A stretch of DNA of 16,345 nucleotides, taken from NCBI GenBank assembly GCA_002293045.1, contig DBCM01000153.1, positions 1 through 16,345 of the forward strand, read 5' to 3'. Within the stretch, counting starts at the first letter, position 1. Every line of letters starts with the position of its first letter. The translations under genes and the position numbers were made by a program. The notes under the pieces were generated by a model, which worked only from the letters and a program-made list of their open reading frames with translations, did not search any database and was not told the DNA's origin. Origin of the DNA: Flavobacteriales bacterium UBA958 (GTDB lineage: Bacteria > Bacteroidota > Bacteroidia > Flavobacteriales_D > Crocinitomicaceae). Of this stretch, positions 1 to 7,678 are shown piece by piece.

Positions 1-251
1 CGTTGCGTGCCATTGAAACCAGAAAATATGTGGTGCGGTCTGGGAACACGGGCATCAGTTCGGTATGGAATTCGAGCGGTGAATGCATTAAGCAACTTGG
101 ATATGATACAAAAGGCGTACTCACCGCAAAGGTTCCGCTAATCAAAGGAAAGACCTTTTACGTTCGCTTTGGCGATTATTTGGGTTGGGTGAGTGTTCTT
201 CTATTCTTAATGCTGGTTGCCGTTCGTTTTAAGACGCAAAAGAACGTGTAA
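1..251 (+). CDS. lnt: Apolipoprotein N-acyltransferase, C-terminal fragment (5' end outside window)
   Basis: The reading frame is open from the window edge (first full codon at position 3) to TAA at 249-251, giving about 82 residues. The piece starts RAIETRKYVVRSGNTGIS and continues through a short beta-rich part to FYVRFGDYLGW and a final hydrophobic helix (about residues 60-74). This matches the end of Lnt: the last part of the nitrilase-like domain, where RA-E--R---R--NTG-S is the family signature, then the last transmembrane helix. Lnt adds the third acyl chain to the N-terminal cysteine of lipoproteins in the inner membrane. The catalytic Glu-Lys-Cys residues lie upstream and are not visible. 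The TTG at position 3 is an internal Leu codon, not a start. The gene converges on susD with 189 bp between the stops and looks like a housekeeping neighbour, not part of the glucan locus. Confidence 0.9.
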   Translation, partial: LRAIETRKYVVRSGNTGISSVWNSSGECIKQLGYDTKGVLTAKVPLIKGKTFYVRFGDYLGWVSVLLFLMLVAVRFKTQKNV

Positions 252-277
252 GAATCAGGTTTAGTGTTATTGTATCG

Positions 278-340
278 CGCCCTTTCAGGGCTAGGGTATT
301 ACGCCCTTTCAGGGCTAGGGTATTACGCCCTTTCAGGGCT
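278..340. repeat. Tandem 24-bp palindrome-bearing repeat (2.6 copies), REP-like
   Basis: Two perfect 24-bp copies (278-301 and 302-325) and a 15-bp partial third (326-340) follow each other with no gap. Each copy carries the hairpin GCCCT-TTC-AGGGC (5-bp stem, 3-nt loop) followed by the linker TAGGGTATTA. The array lies in the convergent gap between lnt and susD. From general knowledge, units with this GCCC-TTTCA-GGGC core recur in intergenic spaces of many Bacteroidota genomes and behave like REP elements. I cannot count genomic copies here. Stacked hairpins at the ends of two converging genes could also act as a transcript end or 3' stabiliser. It is not a CRISPR array: the 9-10 nt between palindromes is identical in each copy, so there are no unique spacers. 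Confidence 0.8.
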
Positions 341-360
341 TTTCTTGGCCGGCATGAAAC

Positions 361-377
361 AAAAAAAGGGGGGCCTT
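361..377 (-). terminator. Possible weak terminator after susD / REP-like segment
   Basis: On the - strand, 64 nt past the susD stop, a short GC-rich hairpin (AAGG-CCCC-CCTT, 377 to 366) runs straight into more T residues (T7 in total counting the arm, 367 to 361). The stem is only 4 bp, so it is a weak candidate. The nearby stretch 380-420 (CTACGCTAACGCTTCGGTGG and flanks) resembles REP-like intergenic sequence I associate with Bacteroidota, but that is recollection and not a demonstrated repeat in this window. The 24-bp hairpin repeats further on may contribute to ending susD and lnt transcripts. Confidence 0.25.
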
Positions 378-440
378 CCTACCTACGCTAACGCTTCGGT
401 GGAATATCGGCACACCCCTTCTCCATCAATCAACGTCGTA

Positions 441-2012
441 TTAGTACCCTGGATTTTGAATCAGGTTTGGATTTAAGATAATATCTGAGGTAGGAAGCGG
501 ATATAACTCCAAGTTTGGATCGATACCAATTCCAGCTACATCACCGCCTTTAAAGGGCCACACATAGGTAGAACCGGCAAACAATCCAAAGCGAATTAAA
601 TCTGTTCTTCGGGTTCCCTCCCACTGCATTTCACGTGCGCGCTCATCAATGATCTCAGACAAAGTAACTGTGGCCAAATTGTGCAGGTTATCGCCGTAGG
701 CGCGCTCACGAATCGAATTCATGTATTGTAGAGCGGTACCTTGATCACCAAGGCGTAAACTCGCCTCTGCCATCATCAAATAGACGTCTCCCAATCTAAA
801 CATCGGGAAATCGATGTCCGTATGTGGTGAATTCGCATTGTTAGATGCGGTTAGGCCAGCGCTGGTTACATTCTTAAACTTCGGATTCGCATACCCTTGG
901 GTAAATGTTCCTAAGGTGGTGATGTCTTTGGTTTGACCCGCGGTGTAAAATAAGTAACGAGAATCTTCCGTGGTATCCGCAAATTTGTTTACCAAGGCTT
1001 CGGTTGCTCGCAAACCAGCCCACTTGCCATTTACTCCATAATCTGCAGCCACCATAGAGCCCCCTAAAGAAGCACACACTAGGAATGTCGTTCCACCCCA
1101 AGTTTGTGCATACAACCCATCATATACTACTGGGAAGATAATTTCAGGAGATGTATTGTTATCTGCTAAAAATAATTCTTGATAACTGTCATCCAAGGTG
1201 AATGGTCCCGCATCGATGATTTTCTGGCAATAGTCTTTACAATCAGCCCATCGCGCTGTTCCGGTATACACTTCTGCATTCAAATACAATTTAGCCAACA
1301 AGGCTTGTGCTGCCGCTTTGGACGCATGCCCATATACCACAGAAGAGGCTGGGGTTAGGCTTGGCTCAACGGCTAAAAGTTCTGATTCCACATACGCAAA
1401 TAAGTCTGCCCGTGTGATTCGTTCTGGTTGAAAAGCTCCTACTTTATCATTCTCATCAACAAACGGAACATTACCAAATAAATCCATGGCATGATAATAA
1501 CTCAATGCCCGTAAAAATCTAGCTTCGTTGCGGTACATGCGGATCATCTGCTTATCGCTTTCACTGAACCCTCTCTCCTCTAATTTCCCATCGTTTGCTT
1601 GACCAATGAATTCATTACACAAGGTGATTTGGTAATAGATGCGATAGTACATTCCTTTAACCCACACATTCTCTGCATTGATATCGTTTTTTACCAATTC
1701 AGGAATTCCTGGGTCATTCCATCCACAAACCGCTTCATCTGTTGGTAATTCTTGCAAATTCCAAAGTACACGCACGTAGGCAGAGAATCCCTCATCGATG
1801 CCCGCGATATCGGCTTGTCCTGCAGGACCCTGATTTCCAGTCATGGAAAGGCCGGAATACAATTTAGCCAGTACTTTTATGTAATTGTTTGGGTCTTTGT
1901 ATACGGTTTCTGCATTCAGCCCGTATTTTGGGGATTGATTTAATTGTTTATTACAAGAGAAACCGAGTAACAAGGTTCCTAGTAAGGCAGTATATAAAAT
2001 TGACTTTTTCAT
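441..2012 (-). CDS. susD: SusD-like starch-binding outer-membrane lipoprotein (RagB/SusD family)
   Basis: A 523-aa surface lipoprotein that caps the SusC channel and captures glucan oligosaccharides. The start is ATG at 2012 (MKKSILYTALLG...), 10 nt after the susC stop. An in-frame ATG at 2033 lies inside susC and would add seven residues before the signal peptide, so it is less likely. The signal peptide ends at Cys20 (LLLGFSC), a lipid-attachment site. The SusD N-terminal region carries the family hallmark RNEARFLRALSYYHAMDLFG (residues 161-180) followed by NVPFV, and the RagB/SusD C-terminal region includes MFRLGDVYLMMAEASLRLG (404-422). The stretch ELPTDEAVCGWND (88-100, Trp98) and the later TWGG (304-307) resemble aromatic segments of starch-type SusD proteins, which supports an alpha-glucan substrate. 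It is the last gene of the PUL and no SusE/SusF follows it. Family assignment is certain; substrate is inferred from neighbours. Confidence 0.95.
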   Translation of the reverse strand: MKKSILYTALLGTLLLGFSCNKQLNQSPKYGLNAETVYKDPNNYIKVLAKLYSGLSMTGNQGPAGQADIAGIDEGFSAYVRVLWNLQELPTDEAVCGWNDPGIPELVKNDINAENVWVKGMYYRIYYQITLCNEFIGQANDGKLEERGFSESDKQMIRMYRNEARFLRALSYYHAMDLFGNVPFVDENDKVGAFQPERITRADLFAYVESELLAVEPSLTPASSVVYGHASKAAAQALLAKLYLNAEVYTGTARWADCKDYCQKIIDAGPFTLDDSYQELFLADNNTSPEIIFPVVYDGLYAQTWGGTTFLVCASLGGSMVAADYGVNGKWAGLRATEALVNKFADTTEDSRYLFYTAGQTKDITTLGTFTQGYANPKFKNVTSAGLTASNNANSPHTDIDFPMFRLGDVYLMMAEASLRLGDQGTALQYMNSIRERAYGDNLHNLATVTLSEIIDERAREMQWEGTRRTDLIRFGLFAGSTYVWPFKGGDVAGIGIDPNLELYPLPTSDIILNPNLIQNPGY

Positions 2013-2022
2013 GATCGTTAAT

Positions 2023-5000
2023 TTAAAAATCAAAGGTTAAATTCAAGGTATAAACACGCGGTCTTGGGTAGAAATTATTATCTACTCCGCCACCCACTTC
2101 AGGGTCTTGTCCTGAATACTTGGTAACTACAAACACGTTTTGAACCGAAAGACCCGCATTCAATCCAATTTTATTTTTGGTGAAACCAAGTTTACCAAAA
2201 TTGTATCCTACGTTGATATTATCCACGCGTAAGAAATTTGCTTTTTCTAAGTAATGATCGGATAACAACTGGTTCGTGGTTGTTTTTTGTACTTCATCTT
2301 CATAGTACAGCGAACTGATGTTGTTTAAATATTTCTTTGTACCGTCCACTGCGGTAAATGTTCCGCTGTTTGAATGGATGTTATTATAAATCGTTGCGCC
2401 TAACTCACTGCGCATAGACACGCCTGCATACCATTTTCCATATTGGAAATTCAAGGCCGTTCCGAGGAAGATTTGTGGAGCCACCTGGCCCGCATAATAA
2501 CGGTCTTCGATGTTGATTACGCCATCGTTATTACGATCAACAAAGGCATTCGTGTCTTTCCATTTATCGGTTGCTGTAATGTCGCCATCGCCGTTCATGT
2601 CGATGCTTGCTTGCTGACCGACTTCGATCAAGCTGCCGTCTGTGTCATATTGCTGCTCATACAAGAAATACGTAAAGGTTGGATACCCCACTTGATGAAT
2701 CAACACTTGGTTACCAATGCCTCCGGCGATTCCACCTACCAAGATTCCGGGAGAATTCGGGTCTTCAATTTGAGATAACTTAGTCACTTGATTCACGTTA
2801 TGCGTTGCATTCACCATCCAATCTAAGCGTGTTTTCTTTTTTGCGATAATTCCAACATTCAAGCTCGCTTCAATCCCCTTGTTTTCCATCCCGCCCACAT
2901 TGGTTAAGATTTGATTGGTAAAGTTAGTTCCTGCCGGTACCGCTACCGTTGCAAGCAGGTCTGAAGTAAGTTTCTTATATACGTCGATGGAACCGGAGAT
3001 TCGGTCTTTTAATAACCCGAAATCCAATCCGATGTTGTAGCTTGTGGTTGTTTCCCATTTCAAGTTGGCATCAAAGCCTGCAGGACGGAATACGGTGTAG
3101 TATTGTCCGCCGAACGCGTACTGTGCGGTTGGACCACCTTCAAAGTAATTCCCGATATAGGCGTAATCACCGATGCCATCTTGCTGACCAGTAACCCCCC
3201 AGCCGGCACGAACTTTCAACATATTGATTGCTTTCACATCCTTCATGAATTTTTCTTGGCTAATGATCCAAGCCGCAGAAGCGGCAGGGAACCAACCCCA
3301 ACGTTGCTCTGGACTGAACCGTGATGAACCGTCGCGACGCATAGATACATTAAGTACATACCGATCGTTCACGGAATAAATGGCTCTGGCGTAATAAGAC
3401 AATAAGGCATTCTTGGTGTAGAAAGGATTTGCTGCAGGTAAGGTAATAACCGAATCCTGTGCTTGGTTATAGGAAGGATTGTTCGGACTTTCAGTGTACC
3501 AATCTTGGTATGAATACCCTGCGGTAAGATCCAAAATTTGATTTTTTAATTTATCCCCTGAATTATAATTCGCATAGGCTTCTATGAGTTTATTTCCTTT
3601 AGTTTGACGGTATTGACTGTAGCTTCCTTGGGTGAAATATCCAGCAGCAGAGGTCGCTTGGGTTTCTGTATATCCAGTTCCTTCAGACTGGTCTGTACCG
3701 ACATTCACCACCGCTTTAAGCTGCGGTAAAAACGGCATTTTGTACGTCGCTTTTGCATTACCGATGTAGCGATTAACCACGCTTCGATCTTCCGACTGCA
3801 TGATTAAACCGAGTGGATTTCTTCCGGAAAGGGTGTTTGGCTTGTTGTTGTCAACCCATTCAAAATATCCGCCATACAATGATGTATCTGAGTAAACCGG
3901 TTGAGTTGGGTCAAAGAAAGCTGCTCCCAAGGCACCGCGGTTCGCAAAGAATGCGCGCGATTGCACTAATTTTTGATTCACCTCCAATTGAAGGGCGCCA
4001 TCTAAAAAGCTTGGTGTCATGTTTAGACTCAAGGAAGTTCGATTCATATTATCGCGCTTCAATAAACCATTTTCATTACGGTTTCCGATAGACAAGCGAT
4101 ACGGTAATCCTTTAATCCCTCCAGTAATTGAAATGTTATTATCTGCAACAATTGCATTTCTAAACACCTCGCGTTGCCAGTCGGTATTTGCTGTTCCTAG
4201 TAAGGCCTTTTGCGCAGCAGTTCCTTTACGGTTGATGAGAGCGCGTAAGGAATCCCCAGTGAGTACATCCGCATATTTCGCAATGGTAGACAAGGACGTT
4301 TTTGAATCCAATACCACCTTCACTTGGTTTTGGTTTACTGCACCTTTTTTCGTAGTAATGATAATCACCCCGTTTGCAGCCCGTGAACCATAAATCGCGG
4401 AAGCCGATGCATCTTTCAACACCACAAACGACTCAATATCGTTCGGGTTAATTAAAGACAACGGATTCGCTGCACCCGAAATACCTCCATTGTCTAGGGG
4501 AACTCCGTCAACGACAATTAATGGATCATTACTCGCATTAATGGATGTACCTCCACGAAGTCGTAAGGTACTCCCTGAACCAGGTGCGCCATCATTCGAC
4601 GTAACTTTTAATCCCGCGACTTTCCCCATCAAGAGTTGTTCAGGCGTCGCCAAAGAGCCCTTTAAAAAATTCTTCTCATTGATGATAGTAGCCGAACCAG
4701 TCAAATCTTTTGTTCTCGTGGTACCATAACCGATAACGACAACCTCATCAGAGGTTTTTTGATTATCCCCAAAAACCAGGTTCTTTGTAACGGTTCCTCC
4801 ACCTGAGATTGACACATCAACGGTCATATCTTCTAATCCAATCAAACGCAAGGTCAACACATAACTTCCATCCGCTAATCCGGTGATTTCATAGGCACCA
4901 TTGACATCAGAAAAGGCAACGCCTTTCGTTGGTCCATCTGCCAGAACTTTCACATCGCTTAACTTATTTCCTTTGGCGTCTTCAATTACGCCATTAATTT

Positions 5001-5082
5001 TACCTGTTTGCGCAAATCCGAGGACAGACAAGGCCAACATTAAAATCAAGGAAAAAGATTTACTAAATAATGGTTTATTCAT
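2023..5082 (-). CDS. susC: SusC-like TonB-dependent outer-membrane glucan transporter
   Basis: A 1019-aa SusC/RagA-family TonB-linked protein that imports oligosaccharides across the outer membrane. Features in order: signal peptide 1-24 (cleavage GFA/Q); a carboxypeptidase-D-regulatory-like beta-sandwich about 28-105 (GVIEDAKGNKLSDVKVLA...); a TonB-box-like strand DEVVVIGYGT (112-121); the plug domain about 122-247, with the SusC signature LRLRGGTSINASNDPLIVVD (173-192) and YGSRAANGVIIITTKKG; then a 22-strand-type barrel ending in the aromatic terminus YTLNLTFDF. An extracellular loop near residues 825-860 holds two DxNxDGxI calcium-type motifs. There is no N-terminal STN/FecR-signalling domain, so it should not drive an ECF sigma factor. 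It follows the GH31 gene after 85 bp containing a candidate promoter and operator, and susD follows after 10 nt. This pair is probably co-transcribed and may be expressed more strongly than the enzymes. Confidence 0.96.
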   Translation of the reverse strand: MNKPLFSKSFSLILMLALSVLGFAQTGKINGVIEDAKGNKLSDVKVLADGPTKGVAFSDVNGAYEITGLADGSYVLTLRLIGLEDMTVDVSISGGGTVTKNLVFGDNQKTSDEVVVIGYGTTRTKDLTGSATIINEKNFLKGSLATPEQLLMGKVAGLKVTSNDGAPGSGSTLRLRGGTSINASNDPLIVVDGVPLDNGGISGAANPLSLINPNDIESFVVLKDASASAIYGSRAANGVIIITTKKGAVNQNQVKVVLDSKTSLSTIAKYADVLTGDSLRALINRKGTAAQKALLGTANTDWQREVFRNAIVADNNISITGGIKGLPYRLSIGNRNENGLLKRDNMNRTSLSLNMTPSFLDGALQLEVNQKLVQSRAFFANRGALGAAFFDPTQPVYSDTSLYGGYFEWVDNNKPNTLSGRNPLGLIMQSEDRSVVNRYIGNAKATYKMPFLPQLKAVVNVGTDQSEGTGYTETQATSAAGYFTQGSYSQYRQTKGNKLIEAYANYNSGDKLKNQILDLTAGYSYQDWYTESPNNPSYNQAQDSVITLPAANPFYTKNALLSYYARAIYSVNDRYVLNVSMRRDGSSRFSPEQRWGWFPAASAAWIISQEKFMKDVKAINMLKVRAGWGVTGQQDGIGDYAYIGNYFEGGPTAQYAFGGQYYTVFRPAGFDANLKWETTTSYNIGLDFGLLKDRISGSIDVYKKLTSDLLATVAVPAGTNFTNQILTNVGGMENKGIEASLNVGIIAKKKTRLDWMVNATHNVNQVTKLSQIEDPNSPGILVGGIAGGIGNQVLIHQVGYPTFTYFLYEQQYDTDGSLIEVGQQASIDMNGDGDITATDKWKDTNAFVDRNNDGVINIEDRYYAGQVAPQIFLGTALNFQYGKWYAGVSMRSELGATIYNNIHSNSGTFTAVDGTKKYLNNISSLYYEDEVQKTTTNQLLSDHYLEKANFLRVDNINVGYNFGKLGFTKNKIGLNAGLSVQNVFVVTKYSGQDPEVGGGVDNNFYPRPRVYTLNLTFDF

Positions 5083-5122
5083 AATCTCTTAAATTGTTGT
5101 TAGTTTTTAATTAAAGTGCTTT

Positions 5123-5130
5123 CAAATATA
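5123..5130 (-). promoter_or_regulatory. Candidate -7 element of susC-susD promoter (TATATTTG)
   Basis: On the - strand TATATTTG fits the Bacteroidota -7 consensus TAnnTTTG exactly. It lies 40 nt before the susC ATG, giving a leader of about 33-36 nt. No TTTG stands at the usual 19-21 nt upstream spacing. The nearest TTTG is only 10 nt upstream, beyond an A9 run. The palindrome at 5146-5158 sits where the -33 element would be, which fits a regulated promoter. The region is AT-rich and the element short, so chance matches are possible. Confidence 0.5.
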
Positions 5131-5145
5131 CTTTTTTTTTCAAAA

Positions 5146-5158
5146 TGTCATTATGACA
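5146..5158. promoter_or_regulatory. 13-bp perfect palindrome upstream of susC, candidate operator
   Basis: TGTCATTATGACA is a perfect inverted repeat (6-bp arms around one central base) in the 85-bp gap between the GH31 stop and the susC start. Its centre is about 29 nt upstream of the end of the candidate -7 element, so it overlaps the place of the -33 box. The outer half-sites TGTC-N5-GACA recur at 14566-14578 before the small T9SS gene. It could instead act as a weak RNA hairpin after the GH31 gene, but it is AT-rich, its loop is tiny and only a short T4 run follows. Confidence 0.45.
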
Positions 5159-5167
5159 CAAAGAAAA

Positions 5168-7678
5168 TTATGGGAATTTGATTTTCAATTTGTTACCATC
5201 CTCCAGTTTATAAAGTAGGCGTGCAGTTTTCGTTGTTGAGTCAAAAGTTATCTTGGTGTCTTCTCCTAGCAATTGATCATTGGTCCTACTAACAATTCGA
5301 GGTGCTTCAGATACATTGTGGATGACCAGCGTAACTCCTGGACTAAATGGTTTGCAAAACGGACTGTTAGCGTTCACGTTAATTACGGAATTTCTCCTTG
5401 ACTTTTTAAGGTAGTCAAATTCGAATAAGGTGAAACAATCCCCATCAAAATCTTGTCGTGAAGTCCCATCATCTTCGAATAACTTCCCTTCAGAGGCAGA
5501 AACCGTAGGATCGTAATAGAAATGTACCTCCACATTATTTACAGAATACTCCTCGGTAGACTGTATGCCTTTTTTTGCCATCGGGATGAACGCACCCGCT
5601 TTAACAAAAACCGGAATTTGATCCATGGTCAAGGAATCAATGGTGGGTTCATTCCAAACCATTTCCATTCGGGATCCCCAAAAACAGCGAGCCGTAGTTA
5701 TGAATTGCTTCGGCACAACACGTTCGTCTGTGTACAGGTTAAACCATGGATTCGAGTCAGGAAAATCAATTTTTGCGATTTTTTGTCCTTTTTCTGTTAC
5801 TGGGACAACAAACATGTCGGGACCCCACAGGTAGCAATCGGTACGATTCAAATACTCTTTACGCTGGGGATATTCCATGAATACAGGGCGCATCAATGGA
5901 ATTCCAGTCGTTGCATTCTCATACGCCAGGGTATAGTTATATGGAAGTAAGCGATAGCGCCACTCAATGGCTTGCTTGGCCAACGCTTTTGTTTGAGGAT
6001 CTTTGAAAATCGCTTCACTGGCCACTTCCTGCTGCGCATGCGGACGAAAAACTGGTTGAAATACACCATATTGCAACCAACGAACATAGAGTTCTGGGTC
6101 ATCGTTCGCTCCACCAAAGCCACCAAGATCGGAATGTAGGTATCCAATCCCTTGCAAGCCTGCCTGCAGGGTGAGCTCCACCTGAGGTTTTAATCCGCCC
6201 CAGGTGCGATTCACATCCCCAGTCCATGGGATCATTCCAAACCGCTGCGAACCTGAATATCCTGAACGCATCAAAATGAACGGTCGTTTGGTCGGAAAAT
6301 CAGCTTTATATCCGTCGCTAATCAACCGAGCCCAATCATGGCCATAGGTATTGTGTACCCGATTTGATCGACCATTGACGTGATACAACTCATCGGGGTG
6401 CACCTCAGGCTCACCTAAATCTCCCCAAATTCCTTCTACCCCCATGTCGATTAAGCCTTTATAGATATCCCAAAACCACTGCTTGGTTTCTGGCTTGTAG
6501 ATGTCCAATAATCCCGTATTTCCAAAATAAAAATCATAGGTAAACGGCTTTTCGCCCGTCACATCCGTGCACAACAATTTTTTGGCCTTGGTTTCCTCCC
6601 AGGTGCGCGAGGTGGTTAAAATAAACGGCTCTGTGATCAGTACTGTTTTAACCCCATTGCTTTTAAAATCGGAGATCATCTGCTTAGGATTCGGAAAGCT
6701 GTCCCTGTGGAATTCAAAATTCCCTAAGGTGCCTTGGATGGTCGTGCCAAACCAATACAAATCAAATACTATGGCATCTAATGGAATGCTATCGGCTCTA
6801 AATTGTTGTACAACATTGCGTGCTTCTTGTTCCGAATGGTACCCAAAACGGCTCGCAAAATTACCAAAGGTCCAACGCGGAGGAAGGGGTTGTCTTCCGG
6901 TTAAACTGGTATACGAGGTCACTAATTCTTTCCAATTATCCGCTGCGATTACTTGATAGGTTTTTCTTCCACCGGAGGTTTCATATGTAAGGCTGCTGTC
7001 TTTTTTCGAATCCAAATCCAGAAAACCGGTGTACGAATTATCAAAGTGCAAGGCATAAAGCCGGTCTGAAATCACCAAGGGCATGCAGTAGTTCATCTGT
7101 TCTGAATGCGTTTCATATCCGTAATGGGCCTTATTGTAAAGCGGCAACCTATACCCTCTTCGGTCCATTCCTACTACTCGATTTCCCGTTCCGAATATTT
7201 TTTCTCCTTGACTCAAATTAAACTGAATCTTTTCCATGCTCGAATCCACATCATATCCCCAACGTTCAGACAGCAAGTATTTACCTTTGTGCCAATAGGT
7301 GATTTTAAACGGATTCGTTTGAATTAAAATAACAGGATTCATTTTCTTATCCCGATCTTCTTTGTGATAAATATGAATAAAGGGAGGAATCAACGCATTG
7401 GAGGTTGCTGCCCAAGTCAATGAATTTTCATCCGGTTTTTTTTCTACCGTGTGAGAGTTGGCTTCATGCTTTTGACCGTTCGGAATAAAGGTGGTTTCGA
7501 TAATGTTCGGACCATAGGATCGGAAAATGTACTCCCCATCCGAAACGGAAACTTTAACTCCCGCAGGAATTGACGCAATGCTCTTAAATTGACGTGTCGG
7601 ATTTTGACTCCACACCGTAGCGTTAATCCATGAAAAAAATACCAGGACTAAGACCTTAGCTACAATTCGATGATCCAT
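5168..7678 (-). CDS. Secreted GH31 alpha-glucosidase
   Basis: An 836-aa glycoside hydrolase family 31 enzyme, expected to release glucose from the non-reducing ends of maltooligosaccharides. A signal peptide covers about residues 1-24. The N-terminal beta-sandwich (about 35-250) is followed by the catalytic barrel (about 260-600). The nucleophile is Asp420 in GIWGDLGEPE, the GH31 W-D--E motif. The probable acid/base is Asp488 in WTGDVNRTW. HSDLGGFGG (515-523) and PVFRPHAQQE (542-551) are further active-site segments. Beta-sandwich C-terminal domains follow (about 610-836), with AGAFIPM and a KLFEDDGTS segment typical of the family. There is no T9SS domain or lipobox, so it is probably periplasmic, filling the role that GH97 SusB has in Bacteroides. 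It overlaps the upstream GH13 gene by 19 nt, so translation is coupled. Alpha-xylosidase activity cannot be excluded from sequence, but the amylase neighbours argue for alpha-glucosidase. Confidence 0.93.
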   Translation of the reverse strand: MDHRIVAKVLVLVFFSWINATVWSQNPTRQFKSIASIPAGVKVSVSDGEYIFRSYGPNIIETTFIPNGQKHEANSHTVEKKPDENSLTWAATSNALIPPFIHIYHKEDRDKKMNPVILIQTNPFKITYWHKGKYLLSERWGYDVDSSMEKIQFNLSQGEKIFGTGNRVVGMDRRGYRLPLYNKAHYGYETHSEQMNYCMPLVISDRLYALHFDNSYTGFLDLDSKKDSSLTYETSGGRKTYQVIAADNWKELVTSYTSLTGRQPLPPRWTFGNFASRFGYHSEQEARNVVQQFRADSIPLDAIVFDLYWFGTTIQGTLGNFEFHRDSFPNPKQMISDFKSNGVKTVLITEPFILTTSRTWEETKAKKLLCTDVTGEKPFTYDFYFGNTGLLDIYKPETKQWFWDIYKGLIDMGVEGIWGDLGEPEVHPDELYHVNGRSNRVHNTYGHDWARLISDGYKADFPTKRPFILMRSGYSGSQRFGMIPWTGDVNRTWGGLKPQVELTLQAGLQGIGYLHSDLGGFGGANDDPELYVRWLQYGVFQPVFRPHAQQEVASEAIFKDPQTKALAKQAIEWRYRLLPYNYTLAYENATTGIPLMRPVFMEYPQRKEYLNRTDCYLWGPDMFVVPVTEKGQKIAKIDFPDSNPWFNLYTDERVVPKQFITTARCFWGSRMEMVWNEPTIDSLTMDQIPVFVKAGAFIPMAKKGIQSTEEYSVNNVEVHFYYDPTVSASEGKLFEDDGTSRQDFDGDCFTLFEFDYLKKSRRNSVINVNANSPFCKPFSPGVTLVIHNVSEAPRIVSRTNDQLLGEDTKITFDSTTKTARLLYKLEDGNKLKIKFP

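Noticed and set aside
278..340. Possible mini-CRISPR
   Set aside because: Copies are directly contiguous, with identical short linkers and no unique spacers; no cas genes are nearby.
264..476. 70-aa open frame on the + strand across the repeat array
   Set aside because: Its first half is a translation of the 24-bp repeats (ALSGLGYY repeated) and its end runs antisense into susD; there is no plausible start signal or domain.
2013..2033. Longer SusD start at 2033 (MIFKLTIMKKS)
   Set aside because: It overlaps the susC stop and puts extra residues before a complete lipoprotein signal peptide; ATG 2012 fits better.
4019..4393. 124-aa frame antisense to susC, and similar frames antisense to the GH31 and amylase genes
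   Set aside because: They lie wholly opposite well-conserved coding sequence, show no domain or signal peptide, and are expected by chance in long genes.
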